Below are positions 8,216 to 15,661 of a stretch of 64,000 bases of DNA, in pieces. Each line of letters starts with the position of its first letter. Position 1 is the stretch's first letter. The notes beneath the pieces are model-generated. The model saw only the letters and a list, made by a program, of their open reading frames with translations. It was not told the DNA's origin and searched no databases. Position numbers and translations under genes: made by a program. Source of the DNA: an uncultured Lachnospiraceae bacterium (lineage in GTDB: Bacteria; Bacillota; Clostridia; Lachnospirales; Lachnospiraceae); the NCBI GenBank assembly GCA_910577675.1, contig CAJTOR010000010.1, positions 1-64,000 on the forward strand. The letters are read 5' to 3'.

Positions 8216-8669
8216 GCGGCTGGATTATTATTTTTTTTTGACTAGTGGTTAGATACAGCTAATCAAAGAAAGTGAATACTAACATTTGATGAAAGCTTTA
8301 CTTAACGCGGTTTAACACGATATGGAACGCGGGGAAAATATATAAGGGAAAATGGATGTTATAAGGCAGAGCGATAAACATACGGAAAGGTTTTATAAAT
8401 TTGCCGAGGGTATGGAAGCTTTCAGCCAGCCCATGTTTAGTGTGTTAAGGAAGCTACCTGGCTGGTTTTAAAATTCCATTCAATTAAATGGGGTGGGAAT
8501 GAATATTCAAATAACCGGGGCGGAAATAAGTTTTCAAACGTATCCTGGAGGATAATTAAAAATATACATAGATGTGTTTGGAAGCGCTGTGTTTGCAGGG
8601 GAATCGCCAGGAAATAGTGGATGGGGCGGTACGGGAGTTTTTATAAAAAAGTCGGAAGGGGGCAGATTT
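8216..8669 (+). promoter_or_regulatory. 454-base leader region before feoB with a second operator-like repeat
   Basis: An imperfect inverted repeat at 8246-8264 (GGTTAG-ATACAG-CTAATC, a 7-bp arm with one mismatch) matches the operator at 7599-7614. At 8276-8285 ATACTAACAT recurs, a string also present next to the first operator. Further on, AGCCAG (8424-8429) and CTGGCT (8458-8463) could close a long-range hairpin before a short T run. No ORF with a ribosome site is seen. A second promoter for feoB is likely but no clear -35/-10 pair was found. Confidence 0.5.
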
Positions 8670-11153
8670 ATGTCGATTAAAATTGCATTGGCGGGGAACC
8701 CGAATTCGGGAAAAACCACGCTGTTTAACGCGCTGACAGGTTCAAACCAGTTTGTTGGGAACTGGCCGGGTGTGACTGTCGAGAAAAAGGAGGGGAAGTT
8801 AAAAAAATCTTTTCTTTCCGGGGAGGACGTTGTGATTATTGATTTGCCCGGTGTTTACTCGCTTTCCCCTTATACGCTCGAGGAGGTGGTTGCCAGGAAT
8901 TACCTGGTTGGTGAGAAACCGGATGCAATTATAAATATTATTGACGGGACGAATCTGGAGCGGAACCTGTATCTTTCCACACAGCTTATTGAGCTGGGCA
9001 TCCCTATGGTAATGGCTGTCAACATGATGGATATTGTGGAAAAGAACGGTGATAAAATATACTTGGATAAACTTTCGGAGCGCCTTGGCTGTGAGGCGGT
9101 TGAAATTTCCGCACTGAAGGGGACGGGGCTTGATTTGGCAGTAAAAAAGGTGGTTGCTGCCGCGAAAAACACCTCCGCTGTAGGAATTAAACCGGTGTTT
9201 TTGGAGGGGAATAAGGGGGAGCAAGGGTTCCAGTTTACAGATGAATTGGAAAAGGCGGTTGCGGAGGTTGAAGAAAAGTTTTCAGACCAAATCCCACAGG
9301 GACAGAAACGTTTTTTTGCCATCAAGCTGCTGGAGCGGGATGAGCAGGCAATTGAACTTTTGAAAACGAAATTTTTTGAGTGTGTGCCGGATGTGGAGGA
9401 GGAGATTGAGGCGCTTGAGAATCTTTTTGATGATGATATGGAAAGCATTATCACAAATGGGCGCTATGTCTATATTGGGGGGATAATTGACCTCTGTGTG
9501 AAAAAGGGCAGGAAAAAGGGTGCGCTGACTATTTCTGACAGAATTGATAAAATTGTTACAAACCGTTTCCTTGCACTTCCGATTTTTGCGGCTGTGATGA
9601 TATTAGTATATTATTTTTCTGTTTCAACGGTCGGTACCTGGGCGACGGACTGGACGAATGATGGGCTTTTTGGTGATGGCTGGCATTTGTTTGGGGTCGG
9701 TGCAGCCGATTATGAGAAAGCAGTCAATGAATATGCGGCGGAACATGTTTTTACCGAGGAGATAGAGCAGACCTTGCAGGAAGCAGCCGATGCGGAGGTG
9801 ATTGGTGCGCAGGATGTGCTTTTGGCGGTGCTTAATGAAGATTACGGTGCGTTTGATGAGGCTTATGGTATTTATGCGGATTCTCTTTCGGAGGCGGGAT
9901 TTGATATCTCGGAAAAGGTTGATGCTGCGAAAGAGGAAATGCCGTCCGCATCGGAATATGGGGTCTATGTTCCGGGTATCCCCGCGCTGTTTGAAAGGCT
10001 GCTTGATGCCATCCACTGTGCTGGCTGGCTAAAGAGTCTTGTGCTTGATGGGATTGTGGCAGGAGTTGGCGCGGTGCTTGGATTTGTGCCGCAGATGCTT
10101 GTACTATTTCTATTCCTTGCTTTTTTGGAGGCGTGTGGTTATATGGCGCGCATTGCCTTTATTATGGATCGCATTTTCCGCAAGTTCGGACTTTCCGGAA
10201 AATCCTTTATACCAATGTTGATCGGCACAGGCTGCGGGGTTCCGGGGATTATGGCATCCAGGACTATTGAGAATGACCGCGACCGCAAAATGACAATAAT
10301 GACAACAACTTTTATTCCGTGCGGGGCGAAGCTTCCTATTATTGCCCTGATTTCTGCGGCGCTGTTTGGCAATGCCTGGTGGGTGGCACCGAGTGCATAT
10401 TTTGTGGGAATTGCCGCGATTATCTGCTCCGGCATTATCTTAAAGAAAACACGGATGTTTGCGGGGGATCCTGCCCCTTTTGTTATGGAACTTCCGGCGT
10501 ACCATATGCCGACTGTTTCCAATGTATTGCGCAGTATGTGGGAGCGCGGTGCTTCTTTTATCAGGAAGGCGGGAACCATCATTCTTCTGGCAACCATCGT
10601 AATCTGGGCAGGGTCAAGATTTGGTGCAGTGGGCGGCAAATTTGGGTTTGATGTGGAAATGGAACTTGAGAACAGTGTGCTTGGAATGCTGGGAAATGGA
10701 ATTAAGTGGATATTTGCGCCGCTTGGTTTTGACAGTGCCCAGGCAACAGTGGCGGCGGTTATGGGGCTTGTGGCAAAGGAGGAAGTGGTTGGTGTATTTG
10801 GTGTCCTGGATTTTGTTTCCATGTCAAGGCTTGCAGCATATTCCTTTCTTGTGTTTAATCTTCTGTGTGCGCCGTGTTTTGCGGCAATGGGAGCCATCAA
10901 GCGTGAGATGAACAATATCCGCTGGTTTTGGTTCGCAATCGGTTATCAGTGCGGGCTTGCCTATGTGGTATCGCTTTGTATCTACCAGTTTGGAATGTTA
11001 ATTTCAGAAGGGATTTTTGGAATTTTTACCGCAGTGGCATTTTTACTTTTTGCCGCCTTTCTCTACCTCCTTTTCAGACCGTACAGGGAAGCGAAGAACT
11101 TTAATATCAAGATTGCGGGAGCGAAGCGGACGGAAAAAGCCCTTCGAGGATGA
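8670..11153 (+). CDS. feoB: Ferrous iron transport protein B
   Basis: 827 residues from the ATG at 8670, which has GAAGGGGG 7 bases upstream; an in-frame GTG at 8574 lacks one. The N-terminal G domain shows G1 GNPNSGKTT (residues 9-17), the G2 region NWPGVT, G3 DLPG, G4 NMMD and G5 SALKG. The membrane part has the two conserved Gate-type regions with GTGCGVPGIMASRT and TFIPCGAKLPI, and ends in the YQCGLAYVVS region. FeoB moves Fe2+ into the cell, with GTP hydrolysis as control. Between the first membrane segment and the LVLDGIVAGVGAVLGFVPQ segment there is an acidic, helical insert of about 100 residues, predicted extracellular, not found in E. coli FeoB. Confidence 0.96.
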   Translation: MSIKIALAGNPNSGKTTLFNALTGSNQFVGNWPGVTVEKKEGKLKKSFLSGEDVVIIDLPGVYSLSPYTLEEVVARNYLVGEKPDAIINIIDGTNLERNLYLSTQLIELGIPMVMAVNMMDIVEKNGDKIYLDKLSERLGCEAVEISALKGTGLDLAVKKVVAAAKNTSAVGIKPVFLEGNKGEQGFQFTDELEKAVAEVEEKFSDQIPQGQKRFFAIKLLERDEQAIELLKTKFFECVPDVEEEIEALENLFDDDMESIITNGRYVYIGGIIDLCVKKGRKKGALTISDRIDKIVTNRFLALPIFAAVMILVYYFSVSTVGTWATDWTNDGLFGDGWHLFGVGAADYEKAVNEYAAEHVFTEEIEQTLQEAADAEVIGAQDVLLAVLNEDYGAFDEAYGIYADSLSEAGFDISEKVDAAKEEMPSASEYGVYVPGIPALFERLLDAIHCAGWLKSLVLDGIVAGVGAVLGFVPQMLVLFLFLAFLEACGYMARIAFIMDRIFRKFGLSGKSFIPMLIGTGCGVPGIMASRTIENDRDRKMTIMTTTFIPCGAKLPIIALISAALFGNAWWVAPSAYFVGIAAIICSGIILKKTRMFAGDPAPFVMELPAYHMPTVSNVLRSMWERGASFIRKAGTIILLATIVIWAGSRFGAVGGKFGFDVEMELENSVLGMLGNGIKWIFAPLGFDSAQATVAAVMGLVAKEEVVGVFGVLDFVSMSRLAAYSFLVFNLLCAPCFAAMGAIKREMNNIRWFWFAIGYQCGLAYVVSLCIYQFGMLISEGIFGIFTAVAFLLFAAFLYLLFRPYREAKNFNIKIAGAKRTEKALRG

Positions 11154-11199
11154 GGGTGATGAGGAGGGAGATTGCGGAACTAATATAAGGAGGAATAAA

Positions 11200-11361
11200 A
11201 TGGGTACTTTCGTTGTTTTGGTTGTGCTGGCGGGGATTGTGGCAGCAGTACTTCGCACTATGATACGGGATAAAAAAGCGGGAAAATCAATACAGTGCGG
11301 CGGAAACTGTACCGCCTGTAAAGGGCATTGCCAGGCGCAGGCGGCACAGAAGGAAAAATAA
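11200..11361 (+). CDS. FeoB-associated Cys-rich membrane peptide
   Basis: 53 residues, ATG preceded by a textbook AAGGAGG at 7 bases. One N-terminal membrane helix (GTFVVLVVLAGIVAAVLRTM) is followed by a short charged stretch and a Cys cluster, CGGNCTACKGHC. This is the pattern of the FeoB-associated Cys-rich family, which sits directly after feoB in many Firmicutes and may take the place of FeoC. The cysteines could bind iron or sense redox state (inference). An in-frame extension to 11017 overlaps feoB and lacks a ribosome site. Confidence 0.85.
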   Translation: MGTFVVLVVLAGIVAAVLRTMIRDKKAGKSIQCGGNCTACKGHCQAQAAQKEK

Positions 11362-11370
11362 ACTTTGACT

Positions 11371-11748
11371 TTACTCGTTAATTAAAGTCAGTGGAATCTG
11401 AACAAGGTCGAACGTGCCGTCAGCGTGCAGCGTGATTAATTCCGCGCCGCGCTGTGCGGTATCGTGCTCGATTCCCGGCATTGCGAGGTAATCAATACTC
11501 ATCCCGTAAGTCAGGCGGATACCCTTGTATTCGAGAGACATATTGTTGTAATGATCGTGCCCGCAGAAAACTGCTTTTGTACTGGCGGCAAATACCCAGC
11601 AGAGCACGGAAAACAGGCAGATTCCGGTCAGGTGTTTTTTGTATTCCTGATTCAGTTTGACTTTGATTTTTTCCTGTGCGAGGAAGGTTTCCTCGGAGTA
11701 AGGAATATCTTCAAAAAGCATGTCCATAAGTCCATCATATTTTATCAA
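11371..11748 (-). pseudogene. Metallophosphoesterase remnant (C-terminal part)
   Basis: 125 codons from a TTG with no ribosome site. The second half (AVFCGHDHYNNMSLEYKG, then TYGMSIDYLAMPG and AQRGAELITL) is the C-terminal metal-binding end of a calcineurin-like phosphoesterase, with the GHDH motif. The first half does not contain the DxH and GNH(D/E) motifs that make up the rest of the active site; instead a Leu/Cys-rich helix runs straight into the GHDH strand. The N-terminal two-thirds of a normal ~280-350 residue enzyme is therefore missing or replaced. It is a remnant and cannot have the normal active site. Confidence 0.65.
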
Positions 11749-11891
11749 TTCTTGACCGTGTTTTCAAGGAAATGTCAAAAAATATATTTGCGGCAGTTGT
11801 ATTTTTATTGTGATTATAGTGAAAATGCACAAGGCGTAACTGGAAAGGATTAGCAATTATGCTGAAATTTTAAGAATACCTAGAAAAAGTC

Positions 11892-11920
11892 TTACAAAAT
11901 TATAAAAAGTCTGATAAAAT
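11892..11920 (+). promoter_or_regulatory. Promoter of the carD-like gene
   Basis: TTACAA (11892-11897) and TAAAAT (11915-11920), spacer 17 bases, 50 bases before the chosen start. Confidence 0.55.
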
Positions 11921-11969
11921 AAATATGAGGAACACGGAAACGGAGGAGAGCACAGATAGGAGTGTGGCT

Positions 11970-12479
11970 ATGTTTGCAGAAGGAGATTTTATTTCGCATG
12001 GCACGAACGGAGTGTGCCGCGTGGCCGGGTTTACGCAGATGGATGTACCCGGAACGGGAGAAAAGAAAGAGTACTATATTTTGAAGCCGGTCTATGACAG
12101 TAATGCGACCGTTTACAGTCCGGTGGAATCCGGGGATACGCTAAAATGCAGGAGCATACTGACCGAGGAGGAAGCGAAAAAGTTAATAGGGGATATACCG
12201 ACCATTGCGCCGATTGAGGCGTGCGACCGCAAAGAGCTTGAGGAGAAATGCAAACAGGCTATTTCGTCGGGTCTATGCAGTGAGTGGGTGCGCGTAATTA
12301 AGACACTCTGGGAGGACCGCCGCAGCCGCGAGGGACAGGGAAAGAAGATGACGGCGGCAAGCGAGCGGTTTTTAAAGCAGGCGGAGGAAAAGCTGCACGG
12401 GGAGCTTGCAGTTTCGCTCGGGATGCAAAAGCAGGAGCTTACAGATTATCTCTGCGGCCTGCTTATGGCCACAAAATAA
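11970..12479 (+). CDS. CarD/TRCF-RID family transcription regulator
   Basis: 169 residues from the ATG at 11970, with AGGAG 7 bases upstream; the earlier ATG at 11925 has no ribosome site and sits too close to the -10 box. The N-terminal RNA polymerase-interaction domain (FAEGDFISHGTNGVCRVAGF, later EYYILKPVYDSNATVYSPV) is a Tudor-like fold that binds the polymerase beta subunit. The rest is a basic helical domain (WVRVIKTLWEDRRSREG, then ASERFLKQAEEKL) like the CarD C-terminal DNA-binding part. CarD-type proteins stabilise open promoter complexes, mainly at growth-related promoters. It is flanked by decayed genes but itself looks intact, and is followed by a terminator. Confidence 0.9.
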   Translation: MFAEGDFISHGTNGVCRVAGFTQMDVPGTGEKKEYYILKPVYDSNATVYSPVESGDTLKCRSILTEEEAKKLIGDIPTIAPIEACDRKELEEKCKQAISSGLCSEWVRVIKTLWEDRRSREGQGKKMTAASERFLKQAEEKLHGELAVSLGMQKQELTDYLCGLLMATK

Positions 12480-12556
12480 AAATGTGGCATCTTAATGGAT
12501 AGAAGAAAGATGGGAAGGTGCGCGAAGACTTTGCGGACAGAAACAAGATTAAAAAA

Positions 12557-12604
12557 ACGGCCAGACAGGGGCGGATTATCCGGTTCTGCCAGGTCGTTTT
12601 TTTT
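12557..12604 (+). terminator. Terminator after the carD-like gene
   Basis: ACGGCC pairs with GGTCGT (one G-T pair), a second inner stem is possible, and eight T follow. Confidence 0.7.
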
Positions 12605-12677
12605 GAACATGACATAATGTTGTTATGTTCATATTGTTATAATGTTGGGGAGAAAGGAGGAGTGGAGGAGGCGGAAT

Positions 12678-12952
12678 ATGAAGATTGACAGGTTAATCGG
12701 GATTTTATCCATCCTATTACAAAAGCAGAATACCACAGCACCTGAGCTGGCACAAAGGTTTGAAGTTTCCAGAAGGTTGAGCCCTGTTGTAAATGGAGGC
12801 TGGTGGAGGAATTCGGCTCGCATTCTTTTGTGAAGAAGGAGGATGGAAGACTATTATTTTCTGGGGATTATACAAATAAGGAAAATCTTTTGTCCTGGCT
12901 GATAAGTTTCAGGGAGAAAGTGGTGTTGATTGAGCCCGCCTGGCTTGCTTAA
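12678..12952 (+). pseudogene. WYL-domain (YafY-type) transcription regulator, internally deleted
   Basis: The first ~33 codons (MKIDRLIGILSILLQKQN, then APELAQRFEVSRR) are the start of an HTH_11 winged-helix regulator with a normal GGAGG-rich ribosome site. The frame is then lost. A second in-frame piece, 12797-12952 (RLVEEFGSHSF, GRLLFSGDYTNKENLLSW, VVLIEPAWL), is the very end of the same family. The whole central WYL region, about 200 codons, is missing. This is a clear internal deletion with frame change. Confidence 0.75.
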
Positions 12953-13472
12953 TAAGCGGGGTGTGACAAAGGATTTGCAGAAGGCCTATTATATTAATCT
13001 GAAACTGGAACCCGCGGAGGGAGAATTTTTGCGCTCGCAGTACGAGGATATTGTGCCGGGATACTATTCAAATAAGCAGCACTGGAATTCTGTAAAGCCG
13101 GATGGGGCAGTGCCGGACGAACTCTTAAAGGACTTGCTTGATAAATCCTACCACCTGGTACTCGATAGTTTTCCTAAAAAGCAGCGCAGGGAAATTCTGG
13201 GACTTAGCTGCTGCGGCACGGATTGTTCGGAATGCAATTTTTTTGAGAAGCCATGTCCGGGCTGCAATGCGGCGGGCGGCAAGGTGTTTCATATGCCGGA
13301 AGGGGAAGTTTGCCGTATTTATGCATGTGCGGTTAAAAAGAATAAATATTTTGATTGTGCGGGATGCGGGCAGCTTCCGTGCAATATATGGAAAGAAACA
13401 AGAGATCCTTCCATGTCACAGGAGGAGTTTGAGGAGAACATTAAAATGCGCGTGGAAAACCTCAGGTATTAG
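12930..13472 (+). pseudogene. MmcQ/YjbR-like plus DUF3795-like protein, N-terminus missing
   Basis: The frame opens right after a TGA at 12927 and no start has a ribosome site; the first candidate, a TTG at 12930, lies inside the WYL remnant. Residues ~20-90 match the C-terminal half of MmcQ/YjbR proteins (INLKLEPAEGEFLRSQYE, VPGYYSNKQHWNSV). Residues ~90-180 form a Cys-rich DUF3795-like part (CCGTDCSECNFF, CPGCNAA, CAGCGQLPC). The first ~50 residues of MmcQ, including the usual FPD/YPF motifs, are absent. The remaining frame is intact, so the Cys-rich half could still be expressed from an internal start. The fusion is known from clostridia; the deletion is specific to this copy. Confidence 0.55.
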
Positions 13473-13496
13473 GGGGCGTTTGGATGGGAAGTGGGT

Positions 13497-13883
13497 TTAT
13501 GCCATATCTTTTGGAATCGGCTGTCCTTTGACATGGTTCTTGATCGCATCAAAGCTTGTCCGGCTGATAACATGTTCAATGCGGCAGGCATCCTCAATGG
13601 CGATTTCCTCCGGGACTCCAAGCTTTGTAAGCCACGCGGAGAGCAGTTCATGGCGCTCATAGATCATTTCCGCAATGCTTTTTCCACTCTCGGTCAGATA
13701 GATAAAACCTGCATCCGTCACGGTGATATAGTTATTTTCCCTCAGATTTTTCATTGCGATACTCACACTCGGTTTCTTAAAGCCCAGTTCGTTTGCAATA
13801 TCGACGGAGCGCACGACCGGAAGTTTTCGGCTAAGGATCAGTATGGTTTCTAAGTAATTTTCGGATGATTCTGTAGTATGCAT
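13497..13883 (-). CDS. DtxR/MntR-family metal-dependent repressor
   Basis: 128 residues, GGAGGG before the ATG. The N-terminal winged helix (SENYLETILILS, then VRSVDIANELGFKKPSVSIAMKNL and GFIYLTESGKSIAE) and the dimerisation/metal domain (ERHELLSAWLTKLGVPEE, EDACRIEHVISRTSF) are complete. There is no SH3 domain, which is normal for the short MntR type. His/Glu/Cys residues expected for metal binding are present in the ERHELL and EDACRIEH stretches. In this family metal-bound protein represses iron or manganese uptake genes. The two inverted repeats at the feo genes 5-6 kb away are plausible targets (inference). Its promoter overlaps a 36-base palindrome. Confidence 0.9.
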   Translation of the reverse strand: MHTTESSENYLETILILSRKLPVVRSVDIANELGFKKPSVSIAMKNLRENNYITVTDAGFIYLTESGKSIAEMIYERHELLSAWLTKLGVPEEIAIEDACRIEHVISRTSFDAIKNHVKGQPIPKDMA

Positions 13884-13938
13884 TAAGTCCCTCCAAATAA
13901 AATGTGTTTATAGGTATAAAATATATTGGATTTATTTT

Positions 13939-13967
13939 AGTATAGCATAAAAAAAGAGAATCTTCAA
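13939..13967 (-). promoter_or_regulatory. dtxR-like gene promoter
   Basis: On the minus strand TTGAAG (plus 13962-13967) and TATACT (plus 13939-13944) have an exact 17-base spacer. The -35 lies in the centre of the palindrome at 13950-13985. Confidence 0.6.
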
Positions 13968-13985
13968 TTGAAGATTCTCTTTTTT
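13950..13985. terminator. Perfect 36-base palindrome, bidirectional terminator
   Basis: The 36 bases are fully self-complementary, centred on AATT at 13966-13969, with six A on one side and six T on the other. In RNA it gives a GC-poor hairpin followed by U in either direction. No gene on the plus strand ends just before it, so its role may be insulation, or regulation of the overlapping dtxR promoter. Confidence 0.65.
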
Positions 13986-14310
13986 AGAAGGTGTTCCTGG
14001 CAGGTTGTGGGGCGGGATAGTAATATTCCATGCTCGATATAGCTGTGGTATTGGAATTGTTGGTTAAAGAAGTTAAATAGAGTGCAGCATCTTTAGGAGA
14101 TAATAGTAAGTTACAGAAGAGAAATATCATATGGAACAGGCGAGAAAATGAAAACTTGAAAAATTGGCGGGCTTAGAATGTTCTTCCATTTATGGGGAAG
14201 GTGTGGTATAATGTCGTTAGACATTATACCAGTGCCGGTTCGCATTTGACTGGAAGGAGAATAATTACCAGAGCGAATTGTGCGTATCCCCTGGAGGGAG
14301 GACAATTTCA
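13986..14310. other. Intergenic stretch with an 11-bp perfect hairpin
   Basis: I see no gene here. The notable element is GGTATAATGTC-GTTA-GACATTATACC at 14205-14230, a perfect 11-bp inverted repeat with a 4-base loop and a TATAAT-like box in each arm. It lies about 80 bases before the two tiny overlapping ORFs. Its outer arms (GGTATAAT/ATTATACC) are the same as in the structured repeat at 21431-21521. Confidence 0.5.
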
Positions 14311-14418
14311 TTGGCAAATCATGTGCACGCCCAGGTTAGGTACAGGGGGATTATGTATTATTTTCTTACGGTTGCTGTAGTTAGTTATCTTATAAAGAAG
14401 GAGGAGGGGAACATATGA
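14311..14418 (+). CDS. 35-residue putative membrane micropeptide
   Basis: A TTG start has GGAGGGAGG about 9 bases upstream; an internal ATG (14353) with AGGGGG is another possible start. The product has a hydrophobic middle (IMYYFLTVAVVSYLI) and a charged end (KKEEGNI), as in small single-helix peptides. Its TGA overlaps the ATG of the next small ORF (ATGA at 14415-14418), which suggests translational coupling. Function unknown; a type I toxin-like peptide is one possibility. Confidence 0.35.
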   Translation: MANHVHAQVRYRGIMYYFLTVAVVSYLIKKEEGNI

Positions 14419-14576
14419 GTAGCTTACTGGAAGAATTAATTCAGCATTTGCTGAAAGAAGGTAAGAAATCTTATTTGGATATTGTCACGGAGTTTGGCAT
14501 ATCGATTGAGGAGGTTGAGAAGATTGCAAATGTTGCGGATCGGGGGAGTGATACCAAGAAAGAGGATGAAGTGTAA
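14415..14576 (+). CDS. 53-residue acidic protein, HTH-like
   Basis: The ATG has AAGGAGGAGGGG at good spacing, one of the strongest ribosome sites in this area. Sequence: MSSLLEELIQHLLKEGKKS followed by a helix-turn-helix-like part (YLDIVTEFGISIEEVEKIA) and an acidic tail. It resembles the end of sigma-region-4-type or small HTH proteins but I do not recognise the family. It follows a 35-residue membrane-type ORF with a 4-base overlap, and is followed by a terminator, so the two make a compact unit. Confidence 0.5.
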   Translation: MSSLLEELIQHLLKEGKKSYLDIVTEFGISIEEVEKIANVADRGSDTKKEDEV

Positions 14577-14631
14577 AGTGAAAAGTTGTATTGGATTTTG
14601 ATTGTTGGGAACAGTAAACAAAAGAATGTAG

Positions 14632-14665
14632 AACTTCCGTATCGATAGGTACGGAAGTTTTTCTT
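14632..14665 (+). terminator. Terminator after the small ORF pair
   Basis: Perfect 10-bp stem AACTTCCGTA/TACGGAAGTT with an 8-base loop, then TTTCTTT. Confidence 0.85.
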
Positions 14666-14866
14666 TATCTTAGCAGTATAAATACTTTTTGTATGTACAG
14701 GTTTATTGAAGGGATGAATAGCGGGATTATGGTCGGTTTACTGCAAAACAGGGAGATAAGTTTATTTGTTTTGTGGTGGGCACCACTATAAATATTAAGA
14801 AGAGAAGAGGAAGGAACTTCTGTGAGGTTATGCTAACATCGTTTAGTAATGATAGATAATTGAAAG

Positions 14867-15383
14867 GATAATAGAGGGATACACAAGGTATATTCTGTGT
14901 GGCTGTGTAATGATGTACTGCCAGGTTTATGTCTGGCCGATGAGTTAAAAGAGCAGTACGTACAGTCTATGGAGGAATTACGAGAATTCTACACAAGTGT
15001 ATAAGGATAAATATGCTGACCTTATGCAGGTTGTGATGGTTGAATTATCTAAGTTAAAGAAAAATGATAGATTGGCGGCGGAGATGTTGTATAAGCTGTT
15101 TAATGAAACGCAGGATATTGTTTCAGTAATAGAGCGGGTAGCAGGGGTTACATTGTTGGATGCAAGAAAAGGAGTTGGGGCTATGGTAAATTATGAAACA
15201 TTGTTAGAAGAAGCAAATACAAAAGCTGAAGAAGCGAATATGAAAGCTGTAAGAAATATTGTAAAGTCTTGGTTTAAGCTGAAACAGGATTATACTGCTG
15301 CTAAGGCGTATGTTTTGGAAGAGTATCCGGATATTGATATGAAGTTGCTGGATAGTATTATATTTGAGGTTTACGGTCTGTAG
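14867..15383 (+). pseudogene. Rpn-like (PD-(D/E)XK family) nuclease remnant
   Basis: The region begins without a start codon. One frame (14867-14995) reads IHKVYSVWLCNDVLPG, then LADELKEQYVQSMEELREFY, and stops; the next frame continues from about 14997 with YKDKYADLMQVVMVELSKL to LDSIIFEVYGL at 15383. KVYSxWxC followed by DLMxVVMVxL is typical of the middle of Rpn-type recombination-promoting nuclease/transposase proteins of this bacterial group. The catalytic N-terminus is missing, and a one-base frame change lies near 14990-15000. A helical region with EEANTKAEEANMKA repeats precedes the end. Confidence 0.5.
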
Positions 15384-15661
15384 AAAATTTTTGTGATGGG
15401 GCTATAAAAAAGGCGGGCAGAATATGAGGAAGTAGCGGAGTGGATTCCGATTTTTTGATAATGTTTTCCAGAGAAGTTCACTGTGATAGAATAACCTTCC
15501 TTCGTTCGGCGATAAGTTATCAAAGACAAAACAGCTAAATAAATAACAAAGCAAAAGCTTCTATATCTTAATTGATATGGAAGCTTTTTTTACGTAAAAT
15601 TATTTTTAGAGGAAGGAAAGGTGGTTTGATGAAAACAAAATCACCGCAAGCGGGTTATCCA
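15384..15661 (+). terminator. Intergenic region with a terminator at 15553-15591
   Basis: AAAGCTTC-TATATC pairs imperfectly with GATAT-GGAAGCTTT, followed by seven T (15553-15591). The rest of the gap shows nothing I can support as a gene. Confidence 0.7.

Noticed and set aside
14192..14380. 62-codon ORF over the hairpin at 14205
   Set aside because: Its start lies before the palindrome, no ribosome site, and it is out of frame with the two better small ORFs.
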